Assembly (NCBI GenBank): GCA_941918925.1
Contig: OW799237.1
Span: 93,965,015 to 94,029,014, forward strand
Length of the DNA: 64,000 nucleotides
Direction of reading: 5' to 3'
From: Phyto melanocephala
Taxonomy: Eukaryota; Arthropoda; Insecta; Diptera; Rhinophoridae
Position numbers and translations under genes: made by a program. Position 1 is the first letter of the stretch, and each line of letters opens with the position of its first letter. The notes under the pieces were generated by a model. The model was not told the DNA's origin. It saw only the letters and a list, made by a program, of their open reading frames with translations, and searched no databases. Shown here piece after piece: positions 22,534 to 33,507 of this stretch.

Positions 22534-24474
22534 TCTATATATATAAAAGAGTAACGTGACTGACTGACTGACTGATTCATCATCGCGCAGCCCAAACGCA
22601 AAGAGCTAGAGACATGAAATTTGGACAATCGGTTCCTCTTTCGATGCTCCACTAAGAAGGGATTTTTGGATATTCGTACTTTAAGGGTGTAAAAAAGGGT
22701 AAAAACGGGTAAAATCGGTAATCTTATATCTGCTGAACTAAAATCGATACAAATAAAATTGAAAAAGAATTGTAATTTGCACAAAAAATAAGCTGACAGG
22801 TGTCTGGCCTTTTTTTCAAATTTTAACCCCCAAGGGAAAAAACGGGTAAAAACTGTAATTTGGTACTTTTTTTTTTCCAAACACATATAGCTAGGAAAAA
22901 AATTTAAACTGTTTTAAGTAGTCCGCGAAAAAATATTAATAGGAATTGGGCACTTTTTCAAATTCGCGTGTATAAGGGGTAAAAATTGTCCCATATTTTG
23001 GTACTTTTTTTAAAAGAAACTTTTCTAATATTATTTAATGGGACAAAATTTGATCATCATTATGCCTAATAGAATATGGGCAAATATTAGGTAAAATTTT
23101 TGGAAATTTTTTTAGGGACAAAAAAGGTACCAAAAAGGGGAAAATTCCGTAAAATGTATGTAATTCCTAATTTGACGGCCAATTTTCACAAATTTATAAT
23201 TGGGATTTCACCAGACATAAAAAATTATGTAATTTAGTAAAAATTGAAACACATTCATAACAGGGTAGAAAGGGCGAAAATCGGGAAAAGAGTTTGGTAC
23301 TTTTTAGAACATTATTACTTTTATGCAAAAAAGAATAGATTTGCTGACTTTATATCAAGTCTTTTAAAATATTTTGTTACATAGATATTTGCACATTTTA
23401 AACTTGGAATTTGGAACTTGGACCAAAAATGTACTTTTTCGCTTTTCTATGGTACTTTTTCTACTATTTTCTACGTTTATAAAGATAGAATTGCAAAATA
23501 AAGGACTTGATACAAGGTGAGACTAAAAATGTTATGGGCGACCAGGAAGGTACTTTTTTGACTTTTTATGGTACTTTTAATATTTTCAACGTTTGCGAAG
23601 CTAGAATTTTGAAATTAGTGACTATTGATACAAGGTGAGACTAAAAATGTTATAAATGTTAAAATGTTATAGCGTCTAAAAAGGTATTTTTTAGATTTTT
23701 TATGGTACTTTTTGTATTTTATACGTTTATGAAGATATGTATAATTGTACAATCTAGGACTATTGATACCAGGTGAGACTAAAAATGTTATGGGCGACCA
23801 AAAAGGTACTAAAATGAATTTGTATGGTACTTTTTTATTTTCAACGTTTGCGAAGCTAGAATTTTGAAATTAGTGACTATTGATGCAAGGTGAGACTAAA
23901 AATGTTATAAGCGACGAAAAAGGTACCTTTTTGAATTTTAATGGGACTTTTTGTATTTTCTACGTTTATAAAGCTAAAATTGTGAAATAAAGGATTATTG
24001 ATTCATGTTGACAATTAAAATAATATTGGAGACACAAAAAAAACCTTTTCGCATTTTTATTGTACTCTTAGTATTTTTACGTTTGTGAACATAGATTCTT
24101 AAAATTAGTGTTTATTGAATCCAGATATAACTCCTAATACTATGGACAACCAAAAAAATATTTTTTCTCATTTTTTTTATATTTTGTATACATAGAATTC
24201 TGAATGTAGGTAATAATAAACCAATTGGAAGTTTTAGTGAAGGTAAAAAGTTCCTTTCTTATTTTTGGGGTCATTATTGCAAATTATGAATCTTAATTTT
24301 TGAAACTCAGTAGCATTGATCTTAATTTTAGTTAGGATTATTTTTCTAAGTAAATTAATTCAGAGATACAAATTTTCATAAATTGAACCAAAAATATTAA
24401 ATAATTATAAATAGAACTTGAGTATTCAATAAATAGTATGAACTGCGCTATCGAAGTAGCGGGTTAAATGCTAG
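22534..24474 (+). mobile_element. Helitron, family 2, nonautonomous, 1.94 kb
   Basis: The 5' end TCTATATATATAAAAGAG is followed by (GACT)n and CATCATCGCGCAGCCCAAAC. The 3' end has a short hairpin (CGCTATCGAAGTAGCG), then GGTTAAATGCTAG before T. Both match Helitron rules, and A and T flank the insertion. It has no Rep/helicase coding and contains the tandem units annotated at 23472-24190. Confidence 0.8.
23472..24190 (+). repeat. Six tandem units of about 115 bp inside a Helitron
   Basis: Each unit starts ACGTTT(A/G)(T/C)(A/G)AA, then has a CTATTGAT block, GGTGAGACTAAAAATGTTAT, AAAAGGTAC and TATGGTACTTTTTGTATTTT. Units 2 and 4 share GCGAAGCTAGAATTTTGAAA, while units 1, 3 and 5 share a different start, so the array grew partly as dimers. 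Confidence 0.75.
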
Positions 24475-24625
24475 TATATTTATAAATTGGAAAAACCTAT
24501 CTGCTTCCCCCATCCAAGTAGCGTACAAAAGAAGCACAAGCAATAAAATTTATAAGAAAAAAAATATACTCGGTTAAAATAAATTGTATTTTACATACAC
24601 ATTTGCAAACTCATCTACGCTACGG

Positions 24626-25036
24626 CTAACTCGGATGTAGTCTAATCGAAAGAACCAATTTTTCGATGACTTTTTCAAATATTTGTGGTCGTATATTGGT
24701 AATATTTCCGTGAATGTTGTCCTCCAAGTGGTCAATCGTTTCGTGCTTATCGAAGTAGATTAGCGACTTCACATATCTACACAGAAAATAGTCTAACGGC
24801 GTAACATCGCACGATTTTGGAGGTCAATTCACGGGTTCGAAACGTGATATCGGGTTACCCAAAATTGTCTTCAATAAATCAATTTGTAACGCAAGCTGTG
24901 TGAAATCATGGTTGTTCAATTGATGAACGAAAAAGTTGGTAATCATGGCTCTAGAGCGGTCACCATTGACTTTAACGTTCTGAATAGCATAGTTTTCAAA
25001 GATTCCACCAGCCCATAAAGCACACCAAACAGTAAC
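24626..25036 (-). pseudogene. DD41D-type mariner transposase remnant (C-terminal half)
   Basis: The translation begins VTVWCALWAGGIFENYA, continues NGDRSRAMITNFFVHQLNNH and ISRFEPVN, then PPKSCDVTPLDYFLCRYVKS and IRPQIFEKVIEKL, ending at a stop at 24626. The third catalytic Asp survives in CDVTPLD. The block that should hold the second Asp (QDGATCHTARA) is deleted between ALQ and IDLLK, and a TGA replaces the Trp before PPKSC. Its 5' side is cut by the truncated Helitron at 25042. Confidence 0.85.
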
Positions 25037-25041
25037 ATAAA

Positions 25042-25496
25042 AAAGTAATCATTTTCAGCTACTTGAACTTCACCGATTTTTCTGAAACTTTGCACACACA
25101 TATTGAGCTCTCATGATTATACATAAGAAAAGTGGGCGGGGCCACACCCATAAAATAGTTATAATTTTGAGGTACTTACACTGGAACGATTTTTCTGAAA
25201 CTTTGCACACATATTGAGCTCTCATAATTATACAATTTCCTGATAAGAAAAGTGGGCGGGGCCACACCCATAAAAAAGTTATAATTTTGAGGTACTTACA
25301 CTGGAACGATTTTTCTGAAACTTTGCACACATATTAAGCTGTCATGACTAAATATTTTCGTGATTAAAAAAGTGGGCAGTGCCACGCCCATTAATAAAGT
25401 TATAATTTTTAACTTCTTGCACTTGATATTTAATTTAAATTCAGAATGCATTTTTATTCATTAAGGGGCGTAGCAACGCAAGCCGAGCTTTTCTAG
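25042..25496 (+). mobile_element. Helitron family 1, 5'-truncated copy
   Basis: Three to four of the 115-120 bp family-1 units lead to the usual 3' end GGGGCGTAGCAACGCAAGCC, then GAGCTTTTCTAG before T. The 5' TCTATATAT end is missing; the copy begins inside a unit, directly after mariner remnant sequence. Confidence 0.8.
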
Positions 25497-25546
25497 TAAT
25501 ATATAAAATAAAAAAATAAAATAAAAAAAATTGTTTGGCTCAGCTG

Positions 25547-25912
25547 GGATTCGATGCCACGTTTACTGTAACCAGTATATATGTATGTTGTAATTGTGAT
25601 AAAAACGAGGTGTGCGTGGTTTTTTGCTCATATCTCAGAAAGTTATCGGGCGATTGTGCTGAATTTCAATAGCGATTCATTCCTGGATATTTCCAAAACA
25701 TTGATACCATACTCAGATCTGAGGAACATATAGTTGCTTCTAAAAGTTGATTTCAACCAACACACGGACAGACGATCAGGGCTTAATCGACTCCTCTATT
25801 CATAAGCTTTCAGAAAATATACACTTTATGGGGTCGGAAAATTGTAGAAATTACAAACGGAAGCTATATATGTATACCCATGTGCACCACAGGTGAAGGG
25901 TATAAAGAAAAA
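25547..25912 (-). repeat. GTCY-bearing dispersed repeat (GAAGGGTAT family), minus strand
   Basis: Read on the minus strand it starts ATACCCTTCACCTGTGGTGC and runs through CCCATAAAGTGTATATTTTC, AATAGAGGAGTCGATTAAGC, a reduced GTC run and ACTTTTAGAAGCAACTATAT to CCCAGCTGAGCC. The 3' hairpin end is missing; it runs into the Helitron CTAG at 25496. Confidence 0.85.
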
Positions 25913-25919
25913 ACCTAAC

Positions 25920-27340
25920 AGAAAACATTTAAAAGGATTTTTTATAGTTCGCTTTCTGTCATTTCTTTTTCTAAATTGGTGTGATAGGCAAAGTTTTGCT
26001 TCTGGCAATTGCAAAACATATCTTTTCAACTTCTAAACCTTTTGTAAAAAGTCGATTCTTTTATCCATTAAAAATTGTCATCAAACGAAAAAAAATCGGC
26101 TTACAATCAGCTGATCAGTTAGATACACCTTGTATCAGTGGTAACAAAAAAGGGAAATCACACGTTATGTATAGTGCTGATGTGGAATAATTTTGCAGAA
26201 GGAATGTACTATTCTTATCTTTCTTGTATCATATGCTCTTTTGTTAAATTGTTCTTTCGTCTAGCGAAGGTATGTTACAGAAAAAATGTGTCTGCGTCCG
26301 CTTATGGGTGTATCCGTCTAGCAGGAAGTAATAAGTTTTAAAAACAAAGGTACATTATCCATTATATAGAGGTGGCCGCGTACGATAGGTGTTCGTTAGC
26401 AGAGTTTTCACTGTATATGATGTTGCAAGGACGAATTCGTACATACATAAAAGTTATATAATTTCAAGGTACACATTTAATTTTTATGATTTTTTCTTTA
26501 TATTTTTATCAAAAGAAATTACTCCCTTATGTGCTTACCTGCTTAATTTAATTATTATGTTCCGCTAAAAGTATTTTCTTTAACCATAAACTGTCGATGA
26601 ATTTTTTATAGTGACTTTTATACTCAAACTAAAAAAAACCATACAGAGAAAAACAACAACTTGTTCTATTTTCATTCATACCTTAAAACTTTTATTGTCT
26701 GCTGGTTAACTCGTTTCGAATGTTGACATACTTAAGAGCTTTCATTTAAAAGCAATTTCATGTACTTATATTCTTTCAGGTTGTCTGTACGTCTGCCATG
26801 TTGTTTCTCTTCCATTTCATGTATATTCTTTTAGGTTGTCTGTACGTCTGCCATGTTGTTTCTTTTCCTTTTTTTGCTGCTCGTACAAAATGTTGATTAA
26901 AAATTAATACAATTGCAGTATGTAAAGTTGTTGTAGTTGGTTGTAAAAGTAGGCCGTTTAAATTGAAAGTAAACCGAGTGAAATTGTAAAATTCAGTTAA
27001 ATACAATGGAGAAAATGTTTAAAAATATTATTCTCATAAAGTTGTTGTATAAATTATTTGCTTGTATTTTTTTTTGTTTGAACAATTGAGTTTTATATTT
27101 AGTTTGTTACAAAGGCATCAAATTTAAATAAATTTTTATGGCCACATTTCCCATCTTTCATATAAATGATAGAAATATTTCTGGTAGATCTTGGAAACTG
27201 CATTAAATTATAAAATTATTTTTAAACTTTAATATTTAAATTAAATGAGAATTACCTAAACAAGTCATATAAAAATTGGGTAAGGAATATAGGGATTTCT
27301 TTGTGTTATTAGAGAAGGAATTATTATGAAGGAAATTTTC
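25920..27340. other. AT-rich interval with one local duplication
   Basis: Nothing coding is recognised. At about 26757-26870 a unit of 55-60 bp containing GGTTGTCTGTACGTCTGCCA is present twice in tandem. Confidence 0.4.
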
Positions 27341-27345
27341 AAATA

Positions 27346-27960
27346 CAGTTGAGCGTTCCGGTTAATCGATTTTACCGGTTAATTAAGATAAAATTTTGTC
27401 CTCGTACTTACATAAATATTTGTTTTATTTATATTTATTTATTTATATTACATTAAAACAAAAAAAACATTTAATGTGGCTTGTTTCTTCTTCTTCTTCT
27501 TAACCTGTATACTTTCTACCAAAAGCTTCTCTTTGAAACGGTAGATTTGAATTTGTAGATTTGTTCTGTAATGTTCGAAGATGCAGAATTTTTCAAAAAG
27601 TTTAGCAAGGTGCAGAATGCGTTTATAGCATCTTGCAGTGATGTTTTTGTAACCATTATTTCATCTTCATCATACGAGCCTATTTCGGTATCAGGTTCAT
27701 CATAGTGATTTGTCAAGCATATAAGTTCTTCATCAAACAAAATTGGAAATGAGGGTGCATCTTTATCACAGTTAAGCCAAGTTTCTACATCCTCAATGTT
27801 CAAGTTGTCCGCTATATTTACTATTTGTACTATTTTTCAATTCCAGATAATTGAGGTAATCACGGTTAATCGATTGAAATAACAAATCTTCCTTTTGTTA
27901 TCGATCCCGGATAATTGATATTCCTGGTTAATTGAACCACGGTTTATCGATGCTCAACTG
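27346..27960. mobile_element. pogo/Tigger-like element, internally deleted, TA target site
   Basis: The ends CAGTTGAGCGTTCCGG and, inverted, CAGTTGAGCATCGATAA are each flanked by TA (27344-27345 and 27961-27962). CAGTTGA-type ends and a TA duplication are typical of pogo/Tigger elements. The 615-bp copy keeps the tail of a transposase on the minus strand (27516-27803). AATCGAT and GGTTAAT motifs recur near both ends. Confidence 0.75.
27516..27803 (-). pseudogene. pogo/jerky-type transposase C-terminus
   Basis: A 95-codon open frame holds VETWLNCDKDAP, FDEELICLTNHYDEPDTEIG, DEDEIMVTKTSLQDAINAFC and then a leucine-rich helix. This matches the acidic tail of pogo/Tigger/jerky proteins (WL-D, DEEI-V, acidic stretch, S-EAL). 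The DNA-binding and DDE domains are absent. It lies inside the element at 27346-27960 in the expected orientation. Confidence 0.65.
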
Positions 27961-27969
27961 TATGCGTAA

Positions 27970-28840
27970 TTTTTTAAAAATATATTTGTAGTAGCAACAG
28001 TAGGCGTGGCACGACCTTAACTTATTAAATTTTTATAAATTTATAAAACGGAGTCAAGGCGAATCAATCAGGTGACTGCATAACTACAACAAATACAATA
28101 GAAAAAACAACAGGCATTTTGTTAGTGTTTTTGAGTACGTAAAATGTCAATATGAAGGCAAATTGAAATTCGTTTTTGTAAATATTTGACAACTAAGAAC
28201 ATTTTGCTTTGTTTTTTAAGAAAATACTTTCGTATTTTCTTTAGTTAACTTGGTTTAAAATTGTTGGATGAAATTTAAGTTATTTATTAACTTTAAGTTA
28301 CATGAAGGAAAATTTGGATCTTTGTTATCTCAAAATTCTTTATTTTCTGAAGTTCAGACAAGCCAAACAGATATAACGAATTATGTACAAGCTACTAATG
28401 TAATGGCGTATCTCATTGCTAAAGAGTCAATTTTCTTCGCTAATTTTACATATATTTACATACATATGTATATAATGTATTAAAATATTAGTATAAAGTA
28501 AAATTTATCAAATTAAAAAATTAAAAAATAAATCATTAATAAGAGATAAACTTCTGATTTTTAATATCAAAATTCTCGAAAGCATTTTTAATAAATTATT
28601 AACACGAGTCCATGGGATTTGTTGATTTCAACGCTCACACGAATGGACAGACGGACTTAATTTAATTGACTTACTTTATTGGGCCGCAAATGAATACTGT
28701 AGAAATTACAAATGGAATGGCAATCTTATATTAAAACTTGTTAAACATTTGTGTAAAGTATAAAAAAAAACAGCTTAAACAAAATACATAAAAACATTTC
28801 TTTAGTATATATTTATAATACATTGTGTAAAACAGGTGAA
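27970..28840. other. AT-rich interval with a degenerate dispersed-repeat trace
   Basis: Around 28600-28740 a decayed trace of the GTCY-type repeat is visible (TTGATTTCAACGCTCACACG, then ATTACAAATGGAATGGCAAT). CAAGGCGAATCA occurs at 28055. A 71-codon frame at 28268-28483 (plus strand) has TDITNYVQATNVMAYLIAKE, which I cannot assign. Confidence 0.35.
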
Positions 28841-28844
28841 GATT

Positions 28845-29532
28845 CATAAAATATGCTTGAACCTGTACAGGAATTATTTGTGTTCGTGATCTAATACCGC
28901 TGTCGCGAAATGATGAGCATTTACACCCGATGAAACATCATTCTTGAAGAATCTTGGGACCATTTGCGCTAGTTGATTAATTGAACAGTAAACTTAATAT
29001 ATACGATTGCAAATCAACAGGGCCAGATCCTGATCAGAGTTCTTTTATCTATCCATAAAGTTGTGGTCATAAATATTATGTCTTATTTGTAGAAGCAACA
29101 ACATTCAAACAATTTAACAGGCCACTAAATGTCACTCTATTTAAGCCATCATATGTAGCAGATAGTTTAGGATAAAATACAATAGGTTGTTCTGGTGCCT
29201 GGTCCTCATCCAAGTTGACAATACATATACCATATTCCAATATATTTATTGTTCGGGCATCCTCTAATATATATATGTAAATAAATTTGGTTATTACTGT
29301 AAAAATTCAGTTAGAATTTTAAATTCTCAGAGTCTGCTGTTCTCTGGTTCCTCCTATCTAATTCCACAAATTATTATCATTAAATGTTTGTTTATAAATA
29401 CAAGGAATAAAATCATACTTGAATTTCTTTTTGATCAAATGATGTTTCAACGCTTAGTGTTGCGTTGAAGGAGCACCTCTCCCCAGTCGTTATCCATTGA
29501 TGAAGCCGTTGATATGATTTATCGCTACATGG
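28845..29532 (-). pseudogene. Bcs1: BCS1 (mitochondrial AAA chaperone) pseudogene
   Basis: Four colinear pieces match BCS1, the inner-membrane AAA protein that inserts the Rieske subunit into respiratory complex III. They are: PCSDKSYQRLHQWITT with ATLSVETSFDQK (N-terminal BCS1 domain, near 29532-29420); YGICIVNLDEDQAPEQPIV (between Walker A and B); SATYDGLNRVTFSGLLNCLN with VVAST (the signature just after Walker B, near 29100-29150); and, further on, GPVDLQSYI, LAQMVPRFFKND and VQVQAYFM. The pieces are in different frames with stops, and the segments around Walker A and Walker B are deleted or decayed. No introns are evident, which fits a retrocopy, but no poly(A) or target duplication was found. 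The functional gene must lie elsewhere. Confidence 0.8.
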
Positions 29533-29539
29533 TTCTTTT

Positions 29540-29950
29540 AAAGATACCAATTTAATTGTTAAATTTCTCTATTTTTCATATTTTTTCACAAAATATGTTT
29601 ATTACAATTTTATATTTAAAAACTGAAAAAATATGTATGTACATAAATAAAAAAGTAAATATAGGCTAATTCATTTGACAATTAAAATACTCAACAGAAT
29701 AAAAAAATATAAAAAAATGAATCAGCTGATTTTATGCGGTCACCTTTTCAATTTAAGTTGAACGGAGTAATTTACATACACCTGCTTAACTTAAAGTTAA
29801 TAAGGAATGCTGATTTAAATGTGAATATTTTCGTAAAATATAACAGCGTGCAGAAAGTTTAAAATGCAGTGTAAATATTTGAAAGCTTTTATGATGTAAT
29901 TTGAGAACGCTAGACCCACTGTGATACTATTACTTAAAACATAACTACTC
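29540..29950. other. AT-rich interval, nothing recognised
   Basis: No motif or repeat boundary was found. Confidence 0.35.
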
Positions 29951-29959
29951 TTCTGATAT

Positions 29960-30160
29960 TATTCTAGTCTTTCTTGGTGCTAATGGAATCATATAGAACT
30001 TTTCAAAAAATTAAAAATTTCGTTAAATGACACAGATGTTAAAAGCAACATTGGCCTTAAAATTTTTATTTTGCATTGCTCCTCCGATTCTACATCAAGA
30101 CAATTTCTACAGAAGTCGTAAATAGAAAAAAATCAATATGTGTCGGTATTCCAACAATCT
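29960..30160 (-). pseudogene. LINE C-terminal zinc-knuckle fragment
   Basis: The translation contains FCRNCLDVESEEQCKI, the C-x2-C start of the C-C-H-C knuckle that closes several RNase H-bearing LINE proteins. Similar knuckles are at 32810, 38312 and 46843. Too short and broken for a clade assignment. Confidence 0.45.
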
Positions 30161-30220
30161 TGTAGTGGTTAAAATCTATTTGCATGAATTTAGCTTCAGT
30201 GATTTCTCATTTATTACAAA

Positions 30221-31090
30221 CTAGCCAAACCCGGCGCGCGTTGCTACGCCCCTTAATGAATCGAAATGCATTCTGAATTTAATTGAATATCAAGTGCAAA
30301 AACCTAAAAATTATAATTTTTTTATAGGCGTGGCCCTGCCCACTTTTCTAATCACGAAATTCTAAAGTCATAACAGCTCAATATGTGTGCAAAGTTTCAG
30401 AATAATCGGTCCAGTGCAAGTACCTCAAAATGATACCTTTTTTTATGGGCGTGGCCCTGCCCACTTTTCTAAATACGAAACTGTATAGTCATGACAACTC
30501 AATATGTGTGCAAAGTTTCAGAAAAATCGGTCCAGTGCAAGTACCACAAAATGATACCTATTTTTTAATGGGCGTGGCACTGCCCACTTTTCTAATGACG
30601 AAAGTGTAAAGTCATAATAGCTCAGTATTTTCGCAAAGTTTCAGAAAATTCGGTCCAGTGCAAGTAGCTAAAACTGATAACTAATTTTTTATGGGCGTGG
30701 CCCCGCCCACTTTTTCAATCACGAAATTATAAAGCCATGACAGCTCAATATGTGTGCCCAGTTTCAGAAAAATCGGTCTAGTGCAAGTACCTCAAAATTA
30801 AAATTTTTTTAGGGGCGTGGCCCCGCCCACTTTTCTTATCACGAAATTATTTAGTCATGACAGCTCGATATATGTGCAAAGTTTCAGAAAAATCGGTCAA
30901 GTGCAAGTAGCTAAAACTGATAACTAATTTTTTATGGGCGTGGCTCCGCCCACTTTTTTTCACCCATAAACACTCCCTGGTATGTGTACAACAACTTACC
31001 CAAGTTTTAGCCCGATCGGTTTTACAGTTTCGGAGTCTATAGCTAACACACACACACACACACACAGAGTTTCACTTTTATATATATAGA
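30221..31090 (-). mobile_element. Nonautonomous Helitron, family 1, minus strand, full length
   Basis: On the minus strand the 5' end is TCTATATATATAAAAGTG at 31090 and the 3' end is GGCGCGCGTTGCTACGCCCC (in plus orientation) next to CTAG at 30221-30224. Five internal 115-120 bp units are present, each with the GGGCGTGGC near-palindrome. At 870 bp it matches copy 1 (860 bp) and the copy at 45704 (862 bp). Confidence 0.85.
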
Positions 31091-31099
31091 TAGATAGAT

Positions 31100-32800
31100 T
31101 TTGCTTTAGCGATATTGCTACAGATTTAGTAAACAGTTTTTACAAGCGATTATCAGCAATACGTTCCTTGTCACAAACAAGACCAATACGTTTGTTTCAC
31201 TCATGGATTTCTTGTATTTTCAGTTATGGAATTAACTAATATTATTGTTATGAAAGTTTGTAGCATATTGTAGATTGTAACCATTATGGCAGCGCTAATA
31301 AAAATAGTTGAACAAGCACAGCCGGTGCAGCAGTGTATGTGTATGCGATGAGTGTATGTATAACAAATTGAGCTGGATAACAACATGGTTCATAACAATA
31401 AGAGATATAACAAAAAACGTACTGTAAAGGCTTAATTTGTACAGTAAAAGTCTAATCTATTGTGTTAAAAATTTATAAATTGCTCTAAACTTCTATAACG
31501 TAAATTTTAAGAGTTATTTTTGTTTGCAATAAAACGAACTACGGCTTATTTAAAGGACCAACGTTTATAAAAGGTAAAAATGTAAAAAAAAACGTAAAAA
31601 TTTTCATCTTTACCCCATTCCGTCCACCACCACACTCATCAATTTTGCCTAAGTGTACTATCAACACACTTTGATAGCTTCTAGTGCCTCTAAATCATCC
31701 AGCACTCATATGCTTATCGCTAATTGTGATCAGCTCAGCTAACCATGCCAGTCTGCAATGCCAAGTAAAGACGAATAAGCAGAATTAGTGGTTAAATACA
31801 ACTGAGCTTTAGCTTCGACTTCACTGCAAATTGTTCATGGGCTTTTATCGTCCAAAAACTGCCTCTGTTAATACTGACGCCCTCATTGCTAGAATAATTT
31901 GTTTTCAATCAGCTGCGTTTTCCGCAAAATTTTTAAAAAATTTTAGAATATTAATACCCTGTTCAGGCAGATATTTTTAATTGTTTCAATTTAGTGTTGA
32001 TTGAGCAATTAAAATAAGTGTTCACACACACTCAATTTATCATACTCCATTAGCATTTGATAGCTGTAAAATACGATGTATTTATACCAAATCAAATAAT
32101 GCCTTCTTTTCAGTGTTTTTCCTGTTGATAAAATATATTTACAATTATATTTATACATATATATACTTATATGTATGTATTTGAATTTATTCAAACATTT
32201 TTTTTTAAATTTTCTTCAACATTTTTCATTTTTCATTTTCTTATTTTTTATTTTTTTTATATTTATTTGTTTGACATTAGAATTTTTTTCTCACTGAACA
32301 TACTTCTCAAGAGTTGTATTTTGAGTTTTAGACAATAAATAAATGAAACAATTAAGTATATATTGCTCAATTTAAAAATAATTTTTAATATGGTAAATTG
32401 AGCTCAATAAGGCCTTTAATTGCGATAATATTATAAATTGACAATTAAGGCGCCTGTGTGAACATAGTATAAGACAACAAAAAATATTACTCAATTTAAA
32501 TCAATTAAAATATTTGGTAAAATATTTTGTTGGTTTAACTTATTTTATTGTTAATATAATTAAAATTTTTGTTGATGTTACAAAATAAATACCTTTATTA
32601 ATAAATCGATAAAGATTTTTGTTAAATAATTAACGAATACTTTTTACAACCACAAACCTAATAGAAAATATGAAAAAAAAAACAGTGAACAGGAGCTCAG
32701 TTCTCGTTCAGTGAAACTGTGGCATGTCATATGGCGTCATCATACCTTTTACTGTACAAAAACTTTTCATTTCACAGTTTGACTTAAGATTTTTAAGCGA
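31100..32800. other. AT-rich interval with one possible MITE
   Basis: GTGTTCACACACACTCAATT near 32019 and the inverse of ATGTTCACACAGGCGCCTTA ending near 32469 form a loose inverted pair about 455 bp apart, possibly a degenerate MITE. The rest shows nothing recognisable. Confidence 0.3.
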
Positions 32801-32809
32801 GGTTATGTT

Positions 32810-33490
32810 AACCCCGTACCCTGTGTCTCTTGGCACATGACATTCGCAGAGAAAGTGAAAAACCTATTCTACCTTCTCTAAATGCATACAGCTGAAACAA
32901 TGGTTGTTTAAGGGACGTCCCTTTATTGTTTCCCTAACACCCAGTGACTTGTTAATGTCGCCAGCAACCTCAAATGTCCTTCCGACCTCGACGCATAAGT
33001 TACGATATAAGCCACGTAAATTTGGCCACATGTACTCAGTCCCCATCTGTTCTCGATTTTTCCAAGAAAGTATCTCGAGACCCCTCTCTTGATAGTCTCC
33101 AACGTTGCAGATATCCAAAGCAAATATTTTCTTGGTAAGTTCATCCTCTCTAACGTTATTATAGTGGGCCCTCTGCGTAGGTGTATGACTTGAGTGACAA
33201 TATTGTCACCTAACTGTAGACAAAATACCAATATTGCTTTTAATATTGTCATTAAATGTCCTACATGTGAATATTTTAGCTTAAATCAAGCAGCATTTAT
33301 TCGAAAGGCAAAAAGAGAGCTCTATCCCTAGTTCGCTAAAGAATACACCGGATAAGCCCACAGAAACATCCGTATAATTTCTGATTTCAAAGCTCCCTAT
33401 CCCACTCACTTCTGGAGCAAACGCTTCATCGTAATCTATATAGGGGGTGATATAATCTGAGACTGGTTGGTTCAAGAGGTTCATGGCCAC
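32810..33490 (-). pseudogene. LINE RNase H and zinc-knuckle region, decayed
   Basis: The minus-strand reading begins FEIRNYTDVS and FFSELGIELSF (start of a LINE RNase H domain, normally IYTDGS). It continues with a helical stretch WKNREQMGTEYMWPNLRG and ends with the knuckle NNHCFSCMHLEKVE then FHFLCECHV (C-x2-C-H-C). Frames change and stops occur. The order RNase H then knuckle fits I-group LINEs. The 5' part, tail and target duplication are not seen. Confidence 0.65.
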
Positions 33491-33507
33491 ATGTTCTCGA
33501 TCCCTTA

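Noticed and set aside
22398..22886. 162-codon minus-strand frame
   Set aside because: It joins Helitron noncoding sequence to a short LINE RT fragment and has no coherent domain.
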